Positions 1-11,137 of a DNA stretch of 64,000 nucleotides are shown here, piece after piece. Every line of letters begins with the position of its first letter. The stretch's first letter is position 1. Origin of the DNA: Spizellomyces punctatus DAOM BR117 (Eukaryota > Chytridiomycota > Chytridiomycetes > Spizellomycetales > Spizellomycetaceae); contig NW_015971541.1 of NCBI RefSeq assembly GCF_000182565.1, positions 1,435,039 to 1,499,038 of the forward strand, in the 5' to 3' direction. A program made the position numbers and the translations under genes. Below the pieces are notes generated by a model. That model had not been told where the DNA came from. It did not search any database and was given only the letters and a program-made list of their open reading frames with translations.

Positions 1-921
1 CCAGCTCACGGTGGCAAGGGAATCGCCTCACGACTCATGCGAGAAGCAGAGGCGTATATGATCGATCGGGGCATATCCGTAGCTGTCCTCCACACTGGAT
101 CTGCAGCAAAGCTGTATGCCAAGCTTGGATGGTGTACCTGCCCGATGCGGATGAGTACCTTGTCCTTTGAAATAGGTGAACTGAAGATCGGAGTAGAGAA
201 ATGGATGCGGTATGCGCGACCCGTGAATGTCGAGCGCCGAGCAGATGTTAGTTTGATGCGACTGCTACATGAAAAATTTGCCCCCGTTGGCAGCTTTGTT
301 CGATCTGAAGCGTACTGGAGGGAGTGGGTGAGCGCAGATCCACAGGACACCCGGCGGAAACTTGTCAGACATGTTTTGGAAGCAAGTGTAGACGGAAAGG
401 TTGTACAGGCATACATGTTCCTGGACATCTCAACACTTGCGGTGCAACAACTTCTGACGTCGGGGAAAGCGGAAACCCCCGTGGTTTCAACCGTACGGGA
501 GTTCTTTGTGGGTCGTGTTGAAGGGGGTACTGTATCGACTGTACCACGAGAGCAGTTTGTTGGAATATTTGGCGCGCTGCTCTTGGCTGGTGTCAATACC
601 ATATTTGATGAGAGCATCATTGTTGATTCCATGCAGCTAAAAGTCACCTTCCCGGCCATTCTGATGCCAGAAGCTGCCATGGATGCAATCCGCGATGCTG
701 ATTTGTACGATTGGTTGGCACCACAGAAACGAGTTTTTTACGAAGACCTGGGGTGGATGTGGAAAGTATTGAGGCCATTCGAGTTGGTCTCCCATGAGGA
801 AACATGCACCATTACCTCCAACGAGGAATTGGTTCAGAAACTGAAAAATCCCATCAGCATCCTTTCAATTAATAGCGGTCCGATTAACCCCTATGGATTC
901 CTGAAAACTGACGACTTTTAG
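1..921 (+). CDS. GNAT-family N-acetyltransferase, LYC1-like, 5' end outside the window
   Basis: The reading frame is open from base 1, so the true start lies upstream. About 306 codons are visible. The first residues contain the acetyl-CoA-binding element of GNAT enzymes, HGGKGIASRLM, followed by a helix and the sequence AAKLYAKLGW, which is typical of the end of the GNAT fold. A C-terminal half of about 230 residues follows and resembles the extra domain of fungal LYC1 enzymes, which acetylate free lysine in lysine breakdown. That substrate is inferred from family resemblance only. No intron interrupts the visible part. It converges on the TMEM41-type gene across a gap of 193 bp. Confidence 0.7.
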   Translation, partial: PAHGGKGIASRLMREAEAYMIDRGISVAVLHTGSAAKLYAKLGWCTCPMRMSTLSFEIGELKIGVEKWMRYARPVNVERRADVSLMRLLHEKFAPVGSFVRSEAYWREWVSADPQDTRRKLVRHVLEASVDGKVVQAYMFLDISTLAVQQLLTSGKAETPVVSTVREFFVGRVEGGTVSTVPREQFVGIFGALLLAGVNTIFDESIIVDSMQLKVTFPAILMPEAAMDAIRDADLYDWLAPQKRVFYEDLGWMWKVLRPFELVSHEETCTITSNEELVQKLKNPISILSINSGPINPYGFLKTDDF

Positions 922-1114
922 AATTAGCCTAAATGTCCACATAACCACATTTAGTTTAGCTTCATGTACATACGCTAGGTTGAATTGAATTATATTTCGT
1001 AAACGATAAAAGTATGTCTATATATTTGCACTCGTCAAATCCGTCTATGTTCCATGTCCGCGCCATCAAAAGGATGATGCTAGCGGCTTTATACAATAAG
1101 CAACAAACCGCCTC

Positions 1115-2374
1115 TCAGGCTTGCTGCAATTTAACTTCCTCCCCATCGTCTCCAGTTCCTCGTCCACGTGTCCATGCTGCAATCTTTTGTCCATACACAG
1201 CGGGTATCAGGGCCAACGCCGATATGCTCAGCAACTTCAGGACGACATCAATACTTAGGATGTCGGCAAAAGAATTGAGCTGGCTTAAAGTAGCGGCGGC
1301 TTGAACACAAATATAATTATACGGTATCAGGCCTATTTGCACATGGAAATGCAGTTAGCGGGCAGTCGACAAACTCGTTGCATGCGAGAGTATCTTTCCA
1401 AATACATACCAAAGAATATGGAAAGGAAGAATGGCAGAATCGGTACGCCAACAAATGGACTCGCCATATTAAGAAACCTGTCATGAAAATCATAAGTCAC
1501 ATTGCTATACGCCTTCTGCTCAATAAAGATGATCACGAACCAATTTGGAGAAAAGGGAAAGAGGCGCAAAAATAACAGATAATAGAATAGATTTCCTTTC
1601 TCCCGGTTTGTTTCTACCCTTCGCTTTAGGTAGTTGAGATTCGACCGGGCGAACCGTTCCACGATCAACTCTCCCAGGAGATATTGAGAAAGCAAATACG
1701 AAAATGTCGACCCTACTGCTGTAAGGAACGATACGAGAGGGAAGGCCCAAAAACCATACAAGACGCCACCGAGAATATTCTTTCCGTGCGGATTCAGTAC
1801 ATTTCTAACGAAATGCAAGGTTGATAGTGCATCAACTTACCATCAAGGCCGACCCGGGGACCGCAAACGTTTGCTTAAACACGAATACGGTAGTGAACAA
1901 AATGAATACAGGCATAAAGTGCGCTGCAGAATATGATTGTCTGCAAAGAGCAAAACACCAAAGAAATTGACCAATATTAGCGATCCGAACGAGTGACAGC
2001 TGATAAAGCTCGGCTGATACGTACAATAGAACTGATTGACTCTTTAGATCGTCGAGGCTCCTTGGAATATGTATGTCATCCTCTGTGGCTGGCAGATTAA
2101 CGGCAAGACGCCAAATGACAAATGCCCAGCCAAAGAGGACACCAGCGAGCATGCTCAATCGGACAGTGAGGAGCGATCGCTTGCCAGCCCTTCTTCGATT
2201 GTTACGGATATCAGCGGGACCAGGAAGTAGCATTTCGTTCTCTTTCAAAGCTTGGGGAAAAGGAGATGGTGCAGATGCCGGACGGGTGTCAAAAAGGGAT
2301 GGTGCGGAAACGTCGATGGCAGAGTCCTTTAAGGCGGTGTATGATGCTCGTCTTGCAAGCTTGACACCGGCCAT
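1115..2374 (-). CDS. TMEM41/VTT-domain membrane protein (ER lipid scramblase family)
   Basis: Five exons on the minus strand: 2374-2025, 1940-1841, 1779-1541, 1477-1410 and 1332-1115, giving 324 residues. All four introns are GT-AG, 61-84 nt, and keep frame. After a polar N-terminus and a first membrane helix comes the stretch RSLDDL, then the VTT (SNARE-associated Golgi) domain, with TFAVPGSALM joined to NILGGVLYGFW by splicing, and the landmark PNWFLN near the second re-entrant loop. TMEM41B homologues are ER scramblases needed for autophagosome and lipoprotein formation, and the spliced protein aligns by eye with TMEM41A/B over its full length. The initiator ATG is the first Met of the frame. 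Confidence 0.88.
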
Positions 2375-3380
2375 TGCGGGTTACCGATAGTGTCGAACGC
2401 GTTGTGCGCTGCAGCTTTGAAGCTGAGGGCAGAATGGCAGTGTATATAGTATAGAGATAGGACGAGCTGCCACTGCGCTTCCTGATGTACCATCCACAAA
2501 GGGGCGATGCAGGTGTAAGCTATCTCACGAGAGGGTATTTCAATAATGCCCAGTAGGAAATGTAGAATAGAAGGTTGACGGATTGCAGTAATACTGAAGG
2601 GCTCTTTAAAATAGAAAGCGAAATTGTATGAGGTTTTCGGAGGAGGATGCAAACCCAAATGGGAATCGAGTCAAAACGCTGATCTCACCCTTTCTTCAAA
2701 ACTGTTTTTCACTCCGCTCTTCCAGTCCCGGGTTCAACGTTCTTCCTTTTCCGGTGTCGTTTCTTCCTTTCAAAGTTTTAAGCGCGCGCCCTCCAAAAAT
2801 AAAAAAAAAAACACGCAAGGAAAACGTGAAGGAAGGAAGGAAGCTCGTCGGCCTGTGAAAAACTCCCCTCAGCCGGGGACTCCGATCAGAGCGCGCTGGA
2901 TGACGTGTAAAAATTGTTATGGCAACCCGTGGCACAGTTCAGCATTTCAGCCGCTCGTTGCATCCCAACGCATTGCCAAAAGGCATTGCAAAACGATGAT
3001 GGATTCTAAACGCTGTCCATCCTAGAGCAATGGCCAAGTTTAACGGAAAACTCTTGGGTTCATGTGTTTAACATTATAAAGGTCCCTAAAGTTGCGTCCC
3101 CTATATACATGGTTTTATAGTTTGGAGATTTTATTAAAGACTCCTACCGTTTGTATTCAAACGTCCCGCGGCAGTAACCGGACACGGTTAACAAGGGCGA
3201 TCTTTGATTCGTATTGATAAGGATACAGTTGAAAACGGTAATGGAGAAAATCGCTGGCAACAGACGGTTTCCCCTGCTGGACAGCACCAACCTATGTATC
3301 TCGTTGGTTTAGATAGAGTTCTGATGAAATGATGCACATTGCCTTGCATATACCTTATTTACGGATGGTAACTCGTTGCT
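2375..3380. other. Intergenic stretch, no gene recognised
   Basis: This 1-kb stretch lies between the 5' end of the TMEM41-type gene and the 3' end of the seven-helix gene. Bases 2780-2860 are rich in runs of A and GAAG. Overlapping short reading frames occur on both strands, but none has a recognisable motif or a convincing splice pattern. The start of the stretch should hold the promoter of the TMEM41-type gene. Confidence 0.5.
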
Positions 3381-4354
3381 TCAAGGAGCAACCTGCTCCT
3401 CCAAGTCCTCCGGTTGTTCCGGAACGACACTTGTCGTATTGTATGGATCGTTTGCACTTCTCGATACGGAAATCCCGTATCCCTTTAACAGCCGCTTGAT
3501 CGAGATCAGAAATACACAAGCAAACGTCATATGGAACGAAATGGTGGTGTAGCTCGCTTGAATCAATACCCTGCTCAGAGGAGTTTCCGCTACTCCACTA
3601 GCTGTATTGAAAATATAGACTATCATCGCTGTCCAACTCATTAGCACGAGGCCGACCATGGCGGAAATCGTTCGAATGTGCAGGCGGTTGTTGTCATCGA
3701 AATGTTCCGAGCGGGTCCCGCTTTTCAATTTCCGCAAGCGTATATACGTTAAAGAAGAGAGAATGGTGTCGGCAAGGAGAACATACAAGGCAAACACTGC
3801 GTTTGCAATGCTGATGGCCGAACTGAGAGGATAGGGATCCGCTGAATCGATTGGCAGAGTACGTTGGTAGATCTCGCATGTCACTACTGTGGCGAATGTC
3901 CCCGTGAAGACAACCAAGGTTAACTAGACAAGGGGGATGCACTATTCATTTTAGTTCAATCAAAGGACATTTGGCAAAAACGATAACTTACCCCGATCAT
4001 CAACATGTCCCAGAAATTGCTATACCATCCCTGATTCACTAATCTGAAGCGAAACAGTAGCAGAAGAACATGTATCAAAATGCCCACCAAAAAAAACCCA
4101 TCCGTGATGATATTGAGTATTTGTTGATACCGGATATCGGATAGGCGGAAGGCACGGCAGATGTTCATAATGGTGAACATGAGGATAAGAACTTGTTCGA
4201 TCGCAAGACCCAAAGTAAACACTGTGATTTGACAACAAAGCCGCCAACACGTGTATATGCAATTGCATGCTTGAACAACGACCGCTATAATGGCGAGTAC
4301 CAAGAGTGCAGTGTCGTATGGTGGAGGGAGCGGATCCGTGGGCGATAAGCTCAT
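3381..4354 (-). CDS. Orphan seven-transmembrane protein
   Basis: Two exons, 4354-3992 and 3923-3381, joined by a 68-nt GT-AG intron in phase 0, give 301 residues. Seven hydrophobic helices can be picked out: four in exon 1 and its junction, three in exon 2, with short loops and polar, acidic C-terminal residues. The topology resembles G-protein-coupled receptors and fungal receptor-like membrane proteins, but I see no DRY, NPxxY or other family motif, so function is not assigned. The start is the ATG at 4354, with a proline-rich N-terminus and no signal peptide. Confidence 0.65.
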
Positions 4355-6305
4355 GATCCGAGGTCGGCCTGAATGGCAACCTGCAGGATCCCCGGAAGAG
4401 ACGACGGGGCACGTACTCAGAACCTCTTCAAGAACCGCTGAACGCTGTCGTCAGCATCGATCACGGGTAGTTGACATGCAAAAATAGCGAAATCTTCTTT
4501 GCGACGTGGACCCGAGTATTTCGAATGGCCAAATACTGATATACTGATATACGAGGAACTCTATTTTCCAGTTTGGGTTGCTCAAGCAATAATCTGGTAG
4601 TATATCACCATAGCAAGAGGCACGAACGGGGGTGCCTGAAGTGGCTGGCAAACTCCGGCAACTATTCAAATCACAGTGCACTGCATTCTGTCTCCCAGTG
4701 GAGTTTATTTCTGATGAAGGGTCGCCCTGGGGGTATACGTCATCAATAGCACAACCGGGAAATAAACTCGGAGTTTGCAACGAGTCTGGCTTGTTACAAT
4801 CTTGTGAGGAATGACACAAAAAGAAATCTTTTGTAAACCTGCGCAGGCATATCCGCCGTCGATTTCCAAAAACGCGAACTCGAAAAGCCGACAATGTCTT
4901 TAGAAGATCGATGAGCTCTTTTGGGACACACAACGTCGCTATTCTGAATACTAAAGTATTTACAAATGCGAGAGACAAGCTGCACGGATCTCATGGCGGG
5001 TTTTCTTGCAGAATCACGCCATACTGTAGACATATTCAGGACTTTTTCTCGATGCATATGCAAGGATTACACCTTTCATTAAATACAAAGGTTAAGAAGA
5101 TAACTCACATGTTGATCAGTAACATCATCCTAATGAGATGTTAAATTGACACAAGATTTAGGCAACACCATGAAATATATTGATAACGTGGTTAGTATCC
5201 AGTTTACCATTATTAATGGAGTACCTCTTAATAATAGACGCAAACGAGCAATAGATTCTTTGAGGGAAAACCTTTACAATTCAGATATCATGATACCGAC
5301 CACAAGGCTATATGAAATACTTGTATATATCTCAATCAGCACTGTGAATAACGATAACAAGCCTCGTTTGCCAGATCCCAGGAAACCGGCCGTAAAGGGG
5401 CCTCTTCCCTGAACTTAAATGTTAAACATATCATTGGAACTGAAAAACAGTTTACCTGCGCAACTGACCCAAAAAGCGACGCGAGCATCGGTGCCCGTGA
5501 CCACTTTTTGAAGTCCCTAGCCCTAGTCCTCGGAAAGCCCGGGCTATGCTGTCCTGATAGATTGGCGCTGGGGAGGAATGGAGAAATGCCAGTGTGTCAC
5601 GATGTTCGGCAACCTGAAGGCTGATGTTGCTAAAAAGATGGACCAGCGGCTATGAGGTGTGCGATATTCAGGGGACGTATGAGCCTATTAGTCCTATTGA
5701 TTGGCATCTTTGTATTACACTAGCAGAAGAGGCCGGCGTCACGATCATCATTATTAAAAGAATAAACGACCCCACTCAGGATTCTGCAAAACCACCAATG
5801 TACTAGCGCCTTCGCGCCTCAACCCCGTCATTTAGGAATAGGGATCTAGATATACCTTTAAAGGGAGCGATAGGTGTGACATGAGAGAGCGGAGCAGTTT
5901 GACCTAGAGCAGAAGCAGGCGGGATATAACAATAATTGTGCATATATTGAATGGATTTATAGGCCCTGTACTGGGTATGAATGGGTAGAGTAATGCTGCA
6001 TCAAATTGCCGTAGAATATCCAACGGCCAAATAACAAGGAAAAGCCAAAGGAAAAAGTCCGTCGGACGGGAGAGTTTGTCAGCATTGCGTAATCAAATCA
6101 GAATGTGATTCGTGTCTCGAAACGGCCCCTTCAGTGTGCTGTCAACAACCGCGCCCTATTTTCTCTTGCTCATTTCTCATCCCTTGCGCCAATTAAAAAT
6201 TCTGAATCTTGCCACGAAGCTTGCCCGTACTCGACTGCAAGGCCCACGTACAAACCTCTACTAGCCCGTTTTATATAAGACCCGTTTGGGCATTCTATTG
6301 CAAAC
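4355..6305. other. Intergenic stretch, AT-rich in part, no gene recognised
   Basis: Several open frames of 60-175 codons occur on both strands, the longest at 4451-4978 on the minus strand, but it lacks a suitable ATG and has no recognised domain. Bases 5000-5400 are AT-rich. The last 300 bases form the promoter of STS1 and include a TATA-like box. Confidence 0.45.
6272..6278 (+). promoter_or_regulatory. TATA-like box upstream of STS1
   Basis: The sequence TATATAA lies 27 bp before the STS1 start codon. Position and sequence fit a core promoter, but the transcript start is unknown. Confidence 0.4.
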
Positions 6306-7307
6306 ATGATGCATCAACGCCCGCCGACTTCGCCTCACGCATTCGGTTTCCGTCCAACTGACTCTCCTTTGCGCAGCAGTCGTAAACGGAAGCCGTCCTG
6401 GGACGACGATGCAGGCTCTCCGGTCATGTCAGGACTGGGGTCTCCGTTCTCTCCTTTGACACCCTCGAAGAGGTTTCGGACCGGACCGTTGGACCAGACT
6501 CTTTTTCAAAGATTGCAGGCCATGCACAACTCGCACGAGCAACAGCAAGTGCAACCTAAAGAACCACAACAGCAGAACATCCCCCTTCCAGTTGAACGTT
6601 TGCTGAGTAGCTTAACGAAAGACCAGCTGGTCGGAATCATTTCGTCTTTAATTCAAAAACATCCTGTTCTCCAATCGGAAGTCTCCGAACTCGTCCCCCG
6701 CCCAACGCTCGCTTCTGTCGCTGCTCTGCTAAATCAAGCTGAAAAGTCGCTTGTGGAGGCCTTTCCATATTCTAAGCTTGGCCCAGAACGGTCAGACTAC
6801 GCCTTCAACCGTGTCCGGCCGCAACTCCAGGAAGTTTTACAGCTTATAATGCACTACCTCGATCACTTTGTCCGATCCGATTCATACCCATCATCAATGC
6901 ACCACGATTATCCTGCAACAGCATTTGGATACTTGCATCTTGCCACTGCATTGACGCACCGTCTTCCTGTTTGGCAAAATGATATTCACAACGAAGAAAC
7001 GAAAGGGCAACTCTACGCAAGACTGGGCAACGGATGGAGAGCAGCGGTCACCGAAGTTGGAAAATTTGTAAAGGAAGGAAAAGTATACGGAGCAGCTGCG
7101 GTTGGGGAATGGGCCAGAAACTTGCATCAGCACTCTGCAGAGGTGAAAGGCGCATACGGTTTCGGAGAAGCTTTTGAAGAGTTCAAGAGTCATTTGGGTT
7201 GGCTGATTGGTCTATATCCGGCTGGAGAGGATTCTTCTGGTGCTCAAGGTCCTATGACCTTGAGTGGGGCATATTTTGCTGCCTTTCCCATGGCGGCGGT
7301 TGGCTAG
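6306..7307 (+). CDS. STS1: STS1/Cut8 nuclear proteasome tether
   Basis: A single exon of 333 codons. The protein has a disordered N-terminus with a basic cluster RKRKPS at about residue 26, a likely nuclear localisation signal, and a second basic patch before residue 60. A Gln-rich linker precedes a helical domain from about residue 95 to 320 that matches the Cut8/STS1 family. These proteins tether the 26S proteasome to the nuclear envelope and promote nuclear protein turnover. The start is the first of two adjacent ATGs. No intron is present, unlike most genes in the window. Function is by family resemblance. Confidence 0.88.
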   Translation: MMHQRPPTSPHAFGFRPTDSPLRSSRKRKPSWDDDAGSPVMSGLGSPFSPLTPSKRFRTGPLDQTLFQRLQAMHNSHEQQQVQPKEPQQQNIPLPVERLLSSLTKDQLVGIISSLIQKHPVLQSEVSELVPRPTLASVAALLNQAEKSLVEAFPYSKLGPERSDYAFNRVRPQLQEVLQLIMHYLDHFVRSDSYPSSMHHDYPATAFGYLHLATALTHRLPVWQNDIHNEETKGQLYARLGNGWRAAVTEVGKFVKEGKVYGAAAVGEWARNLHQHSAEVKGAYGFGEAFEEFKSHLGWLIGLYPAGEDSSGAQGPMTLSGAYFAAFPMAAVG

Positions 7308-7488
7308 CCATGGTTGGGAGGATTGATTCGTAGACATGTGTAGATTGCGGTGCAAGGATGTTCATCATGGAATACGTATTATATTCGTGTACACGTTTGT
7401 TGATGCTGAGCTGCAGAGTTCATCCATTATCATAACGTTACCATCTACTTAACCGTCCTGCATGTCCACACACCCCACTGAAGGGCGA

Positions 7489-8026
7489 TCAAGGCGGTCC
7501 CGCCCTGACAATCTCTTTTTTAAACTCTTCAAAATCCACGTCCGTCCACTTTTCTGTTTCATTGGGAACTTGATAGTGGGCGATTATTTATACAGGACTC
7601 GAGAACGACGAAAAAAATGCCCAGATTCATCACCCTACCTGTCTCAAACTCGTCGATGGAGGGTATATGTTCAGGGGGTATCTCCAAATCTGACGCATAC
7701 TGGCATGTCAGGTTGCCAAAGTATGACCAACGACCCTGATAAAAACAGAAAGAAACAATACTAACCGTCGTCCGGGAGCACTTCGGTAGCCCAAGAAAAG
7801 TCCTCTCGACTCAACTCAAGGATGGCGACATTTCCGTGTACATGCACTTGATAATGCCCGTCGGACTGCGCGAGAGACAGTTAGCGAAAGCTTTCAGGTA
7901 GAGGTCACTTAACGCTGCGGGTGGATGGGAGGCTTACCATACTACAGACGGGATCTGAGTCGTCTGCGGTACAACGTACTGCTGCCCCGTGGACAGGTAG
8001 GAGTTTAGCGCAGGAACTCGTTCCAT
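7489..8026 (-). CDS. APC13: Anaphase-promoting complex subunit 13 (APC13/SWM1-like)
   Basis: Four short exons: 8026-7943, 7865-7766, 7689-7639 and 7568-7489, giving 104 residues. No single open frame shows it. The introns are 70-77 nt and keep frame. The core ILELSREDF...VLPDDDLEIPPE fits the APC13 block that follows the DGxILDL motif, and EKWTDVDF near the C-terminus matches the conserved KWTD element. APC13 is a small subunit that stabilises the TPR lobe of the cyclosome. The first donor is GTATGG rather than the GTAAGC five bases downstream, because only the former keeps frame; that boundary is the weakest. It is head-to-head with the ZC3HC1-like gene, 249 bp away. Confidence 0.72.
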
Positions 8027-8071
8027 GCTTACAAGACAGTTGAGGTTTGGGAAGTTGCTTGCATCTTCAGC

Positions 8072-8079
8072 ATCACGTG
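8072..8079. promoter_or_regulatory. RTCACRTG E-box-like site between APC13 and ZC3HC1-like genes
   Basis: ATCACGTG lies 46 bp from the APC13 start and about 200 bp from the ZC3HC1-like start. It fits the RTCACRTG consensus of Cbf1/USF-type bHLH factors. Binding is inferred only. Confidence 0.4.
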
Positions 8080-8275
8080 TCGCGTCGTCGTCGTCTACTA
8101 AACTCTTCAGCGAATTCCGTCCTGTTGCTCACCTTGCAGATTTCTGCACTTTCTCCAAAGCTACATTCCTTTTTGAGATCCTTTCCTAGTTCGTTCTATC
8201 AGACACCTGTAGACCGCAGCGTCGCAAGCGTAGCGATCTTCCTTGATATCACCGGTTAAAGTATAGATCAGTCCC

Positions 8276-9674
8276 ATGGCGACCATCTCAAAACGACAAC
8301 TGGATGAGACACTAGCCGCTTTCGAGACTACCGTGTCCGGTGCCGATGCTACTGTCAAACTCAAGGACGATAAATTATTTGAGCGACTAAAAACCTTTAA
8401 AATATCCTACTTTGTTTTGCATTTTTGGCCCCTGGCTCGTTGTTCAGTTATATGTAAAAGTGCTTAACTCTTCTTTACGAAACTACTTGGTTCGCAAAGT
8501 CAGATGATCTTTCTGCACCTGTCTGCGCCCGTTACGGATGGATTAACAGAGGATTAGAGACATTATACTGCCCAACGTGCGAGAACACGCTTGTGTGCGA
8601 GATCCCGGCAGAGGCGTCTCCAGAGGAAGGTTCGTGCAAAGATATTCCCATGCATACCCTGCCATGGGTGTGCCGATGTCGGTACAACCCACATCCCTGG
8701 GGTATACTGCTATTGCAAAATAATGAACAAAGATTCGCATCCGTAGTGTTGGCAAAGTCGAAAGAATACCGAGATAATCTGTTAACCGCCCATGGAGAGT
8801 CCTGCCCTTGGGCAATCCATCACTTGGATGGTATGTCATTTGATCGTCGCATGGGCGGTATGCGACATCTGATGGCCCTTGCACCCAGACACAGCATATC
8901 GATTGCCGTTGAGCTCTCCAGCGCATACCATCCAAGCATTCCGCAATCGGTACAAGGCGTTGTCACAACATCCACCGTCAATACCCAAAATCGTTTTTAA
9001 TGAATCACAAGCTGGTAGATCTGTGAGTTGTCCCATAGCAGATATCGGCAGTCATGTGGAAGCTGATCCTTCGTTTTCGTTTTCAAAAGGTCAATGTCGA
9101 TCTTTTACATCAGAACTTGCACGTCGATGGCGACGAGTCAGAGGAGCTAACGAGGAGCTGCATTCTATTGGCATTGTTTGGGTGGGAATTTCCTAACGAG
9201 CAAGCTACCGATTTCCTTCAATGTCGACTGTGCGCGAGAATAGTGGGATTGTGGAACTATGATCATATTGTGACTTTAACCGATGCGGACTCTGCCGATC
9301 GCCGAAAGCGAATAAAGGTGGCACAGGATATCAGCGTGGAATTGCCGTCGCACTTCGACGTTTTGTGGGAACATAGGTATTGATCACCATCCAGCACATA
9401 TTGAGCGAAACTGACGATATGCTTTGGTGGTAGGTCATATTGCCCATGGATATGTACTCCGCCCGGAAGTGGTCAACAGAAACTGGGATGGATCGCAACA
9501 CTTGATACTGTGTTGTCAGCAGGGAAACCAAACCGTTTATTGGCCCATATGCCTCCACCAATCCCAAAGGTAAGCAAGGATAATCAAAATATTAAATTAT
9601 ACGGAGACGCTACAGTGCAAACGCCCAACACACACAAGGTCACCCGAACAACGACTGCACTTGAATCAGCATGA
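8276..9674 (+). CDS. C3HC zinc-finger protein, ZC3HC1/NIPA (Rsm1-type) homologue
   Basis: Six exons: 8276-8401, 8479-8633, 8733-8830, 8895-9022, 9090-9376 and 9434-9674. The joined protein has the C3HC zinc finger (FERLKTFK, TWFAK, ARYGW, CPTC, HGESCPW) followed by the Rsm1 half (LFGWE, LQCRLCARIVGLW, then H..SYCPW and LGWIATL). ZC3HC1 and S. pombe Rsm1 act at the nuclear basket of the pore and in mRNA export. The first intron, 8402-8478, is not GT-AG but has U12-type AT-AC signals; only that splice restores the motif. A 69-nt GT-AG intron at 9570-9638 is possible and would not change frame, so the C-terminus is uncertain. Confidence 0.85.
8402..8478 (+). other. U12-type (AT-AC) spliceosomal intron
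   Basis: A 77-nt intron beginning ATATCCTAC and ending TTTAC. CTTAAC at 8463-8468 fits the U12 branch-site core, with its branch adenosine 11 nt before the 3' splice site, the normal spacing for minor-spliceosome introns. Splicing joins KTFK to ETTWFAK in phase 0 and rebuilds the C3HC motif. No GT-AG alternative in the region does so. Confidence 0.85.
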
Positions 9675-9778
9675 ACACCATATACGCATTCTTCCGTACT
9701 ACAGGAAACCCTTCGACTCGGCATTTGTACAATGTGAAGTAACCATTCTTTATCAAATCATTTTTTATGATTGACTTT

Positions 9779-11137
9779 TTACCCCTGGGGCTGGATCTGA
9801 TGTTGTTGTTGCTGTGACGCTTGATTTTGCTGTTGCTGTTGGTGGTCACTATGCGATTGTTGAGCCTGTTGGGCCTGCTGAGCTTGGTGTGCTTGTTGCA
9901 AGGCTTGCATTTGGTTTTGCAGCTGTTGAAGATAATATTGATGTTCTGCGGTCGAAGCCTCTGTTTGTGCGTGATGTTGCTGTTGCTGTTCTTGTGATGA
10001 TTGGCTTTGATGTTGCGCATGCTGGACATCCTCTTCGTGGTGGGCTTGGGCTTGTGAAGACTCCTCATCTCCGCCTTGTTGTTGTCGGATCATCTGCAGG
10101 CCCACCTGATTACCCTGTTTCTCATTCGTGAGCTTGATTTGTTCATGTCGAGCAGCCTTGCAGAAAAACCCCTACCTGTGGATTCGCGAGCTGATATGCG
10201 AGCAACGCTTGCTGCTGTTCTGGAGGAAGACTCTAAAATGTACAAACAAAATGTTCAGCTCCTTTCAGAAAAGTCTTCAGTGGAACACAATTGATATTAC
10301 CGCAAGGTATTGTGTGGGATTCTGATAATATGCATACGTGGCCGGAAGATCCTGGTAAAACTCTGCGGTTGAGCGGACGATTGGGGTCTGTCGCAACTAA
10401 TAGAAGTGCATACCTTCATGACAGGCTTATTGATCTCATCGCGTGGTACTATGTCGATCAGAACTGATTTACGTCCGAAATTAGCATGAGGTTACACCTG
10501 GAAATCATCTACAAATGATCATATTCTTACAATCATACATATCCGCCTTGCTGATTGCCGTTGCCACATCGCTTTTTTGTAATGTTCGTCGTTTGTGTTC
10601 CTCCGTATGAATCCATGACCGCATCGTGAGTTCAAGTATGAATATCTCGCATGCTTTAGAAAATATCATTGGGGCTTCCGCACTAATCATCTGCCACGTC
10701 CATATGTCAATGTGGATTTAAGGAAAGACCGCAATAGATTGGCGTTTCAAGAGCTTACCATAGTCTAGAGACGCAAATGGTGTGAGTAACACTGGAAGCG
10801 AAGAAAGAATATCCGAGTCTTCACTAGGCATCACCTTTGCATCTTCATCCGCCTTCATGACCTTCTTTACTCTAGCTAAAGGGAGTTGGTGGAACTTGAA
10901 ATCCAACGGGCCGTGTTCAATATCCGCAATTTGTTGCTACAAAAGACAAAGAGTCAGACCATCTAGTTCAGGTTCGCACCGCTTCGGGTTGTTTGCTCAG
11001 GTTACCTGCCAGAATGACTGCATCATTTCTTGTATTTGCTGTGACGTTGCTGTACTCGGTCCTCCCGCTGCCCCTGATTGGTCTGAACTACCCTGCCCAC
11101 CATCGCTAGACGAGTTCGTTGGTGCTTGGTCGGTCAT
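9779..11137 (-). CDS. HAP5: NF-YC/HAP5 subunit of the CCAAT-binding factor
   Basis: Seven exons: 11137-11006, 10936-10835, 10690-10531, 10463-10414, 10351-10301, 10232-10176 and 10114-9779, giving 295 residues. The histone fold runs from about residue 55 to 130 with [19 protein letters not shown] joined to MISAEAP, and the block [17 protein letters not shown], then [10 protein letters not shown]. These are the signature residues of NF-YC, which dimerises with NF-YB and recruits NF-YA to CCAAT boxes. The C-terminal third is rich in Gln, as in many NF-YC activation domains. The third intron junction tolerates a shorter acceptor, but only the 62-nt version is a normal size. It converges on the ZC3HC1-like gene. 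Confidence 0.93.

Noticed and set aside
6-680. 224-codon minus-strand frame at the window start
   Set aside because: It is opposite the clearly GNAT-like plus-strand gene and has no motif.
3219-3226. GTATCCTT on the minus strand, with TTGTTAAC downstream
   Set aside because: It lies beyond the stop codon of the seven-helix gene with no reading frame to join, so it is probably chance.
9814-10131. Plus-strand frame opposite NF-YC
   Set aside because: Val/Ala-rich shadow of the Gln-rich NF-YC tail.
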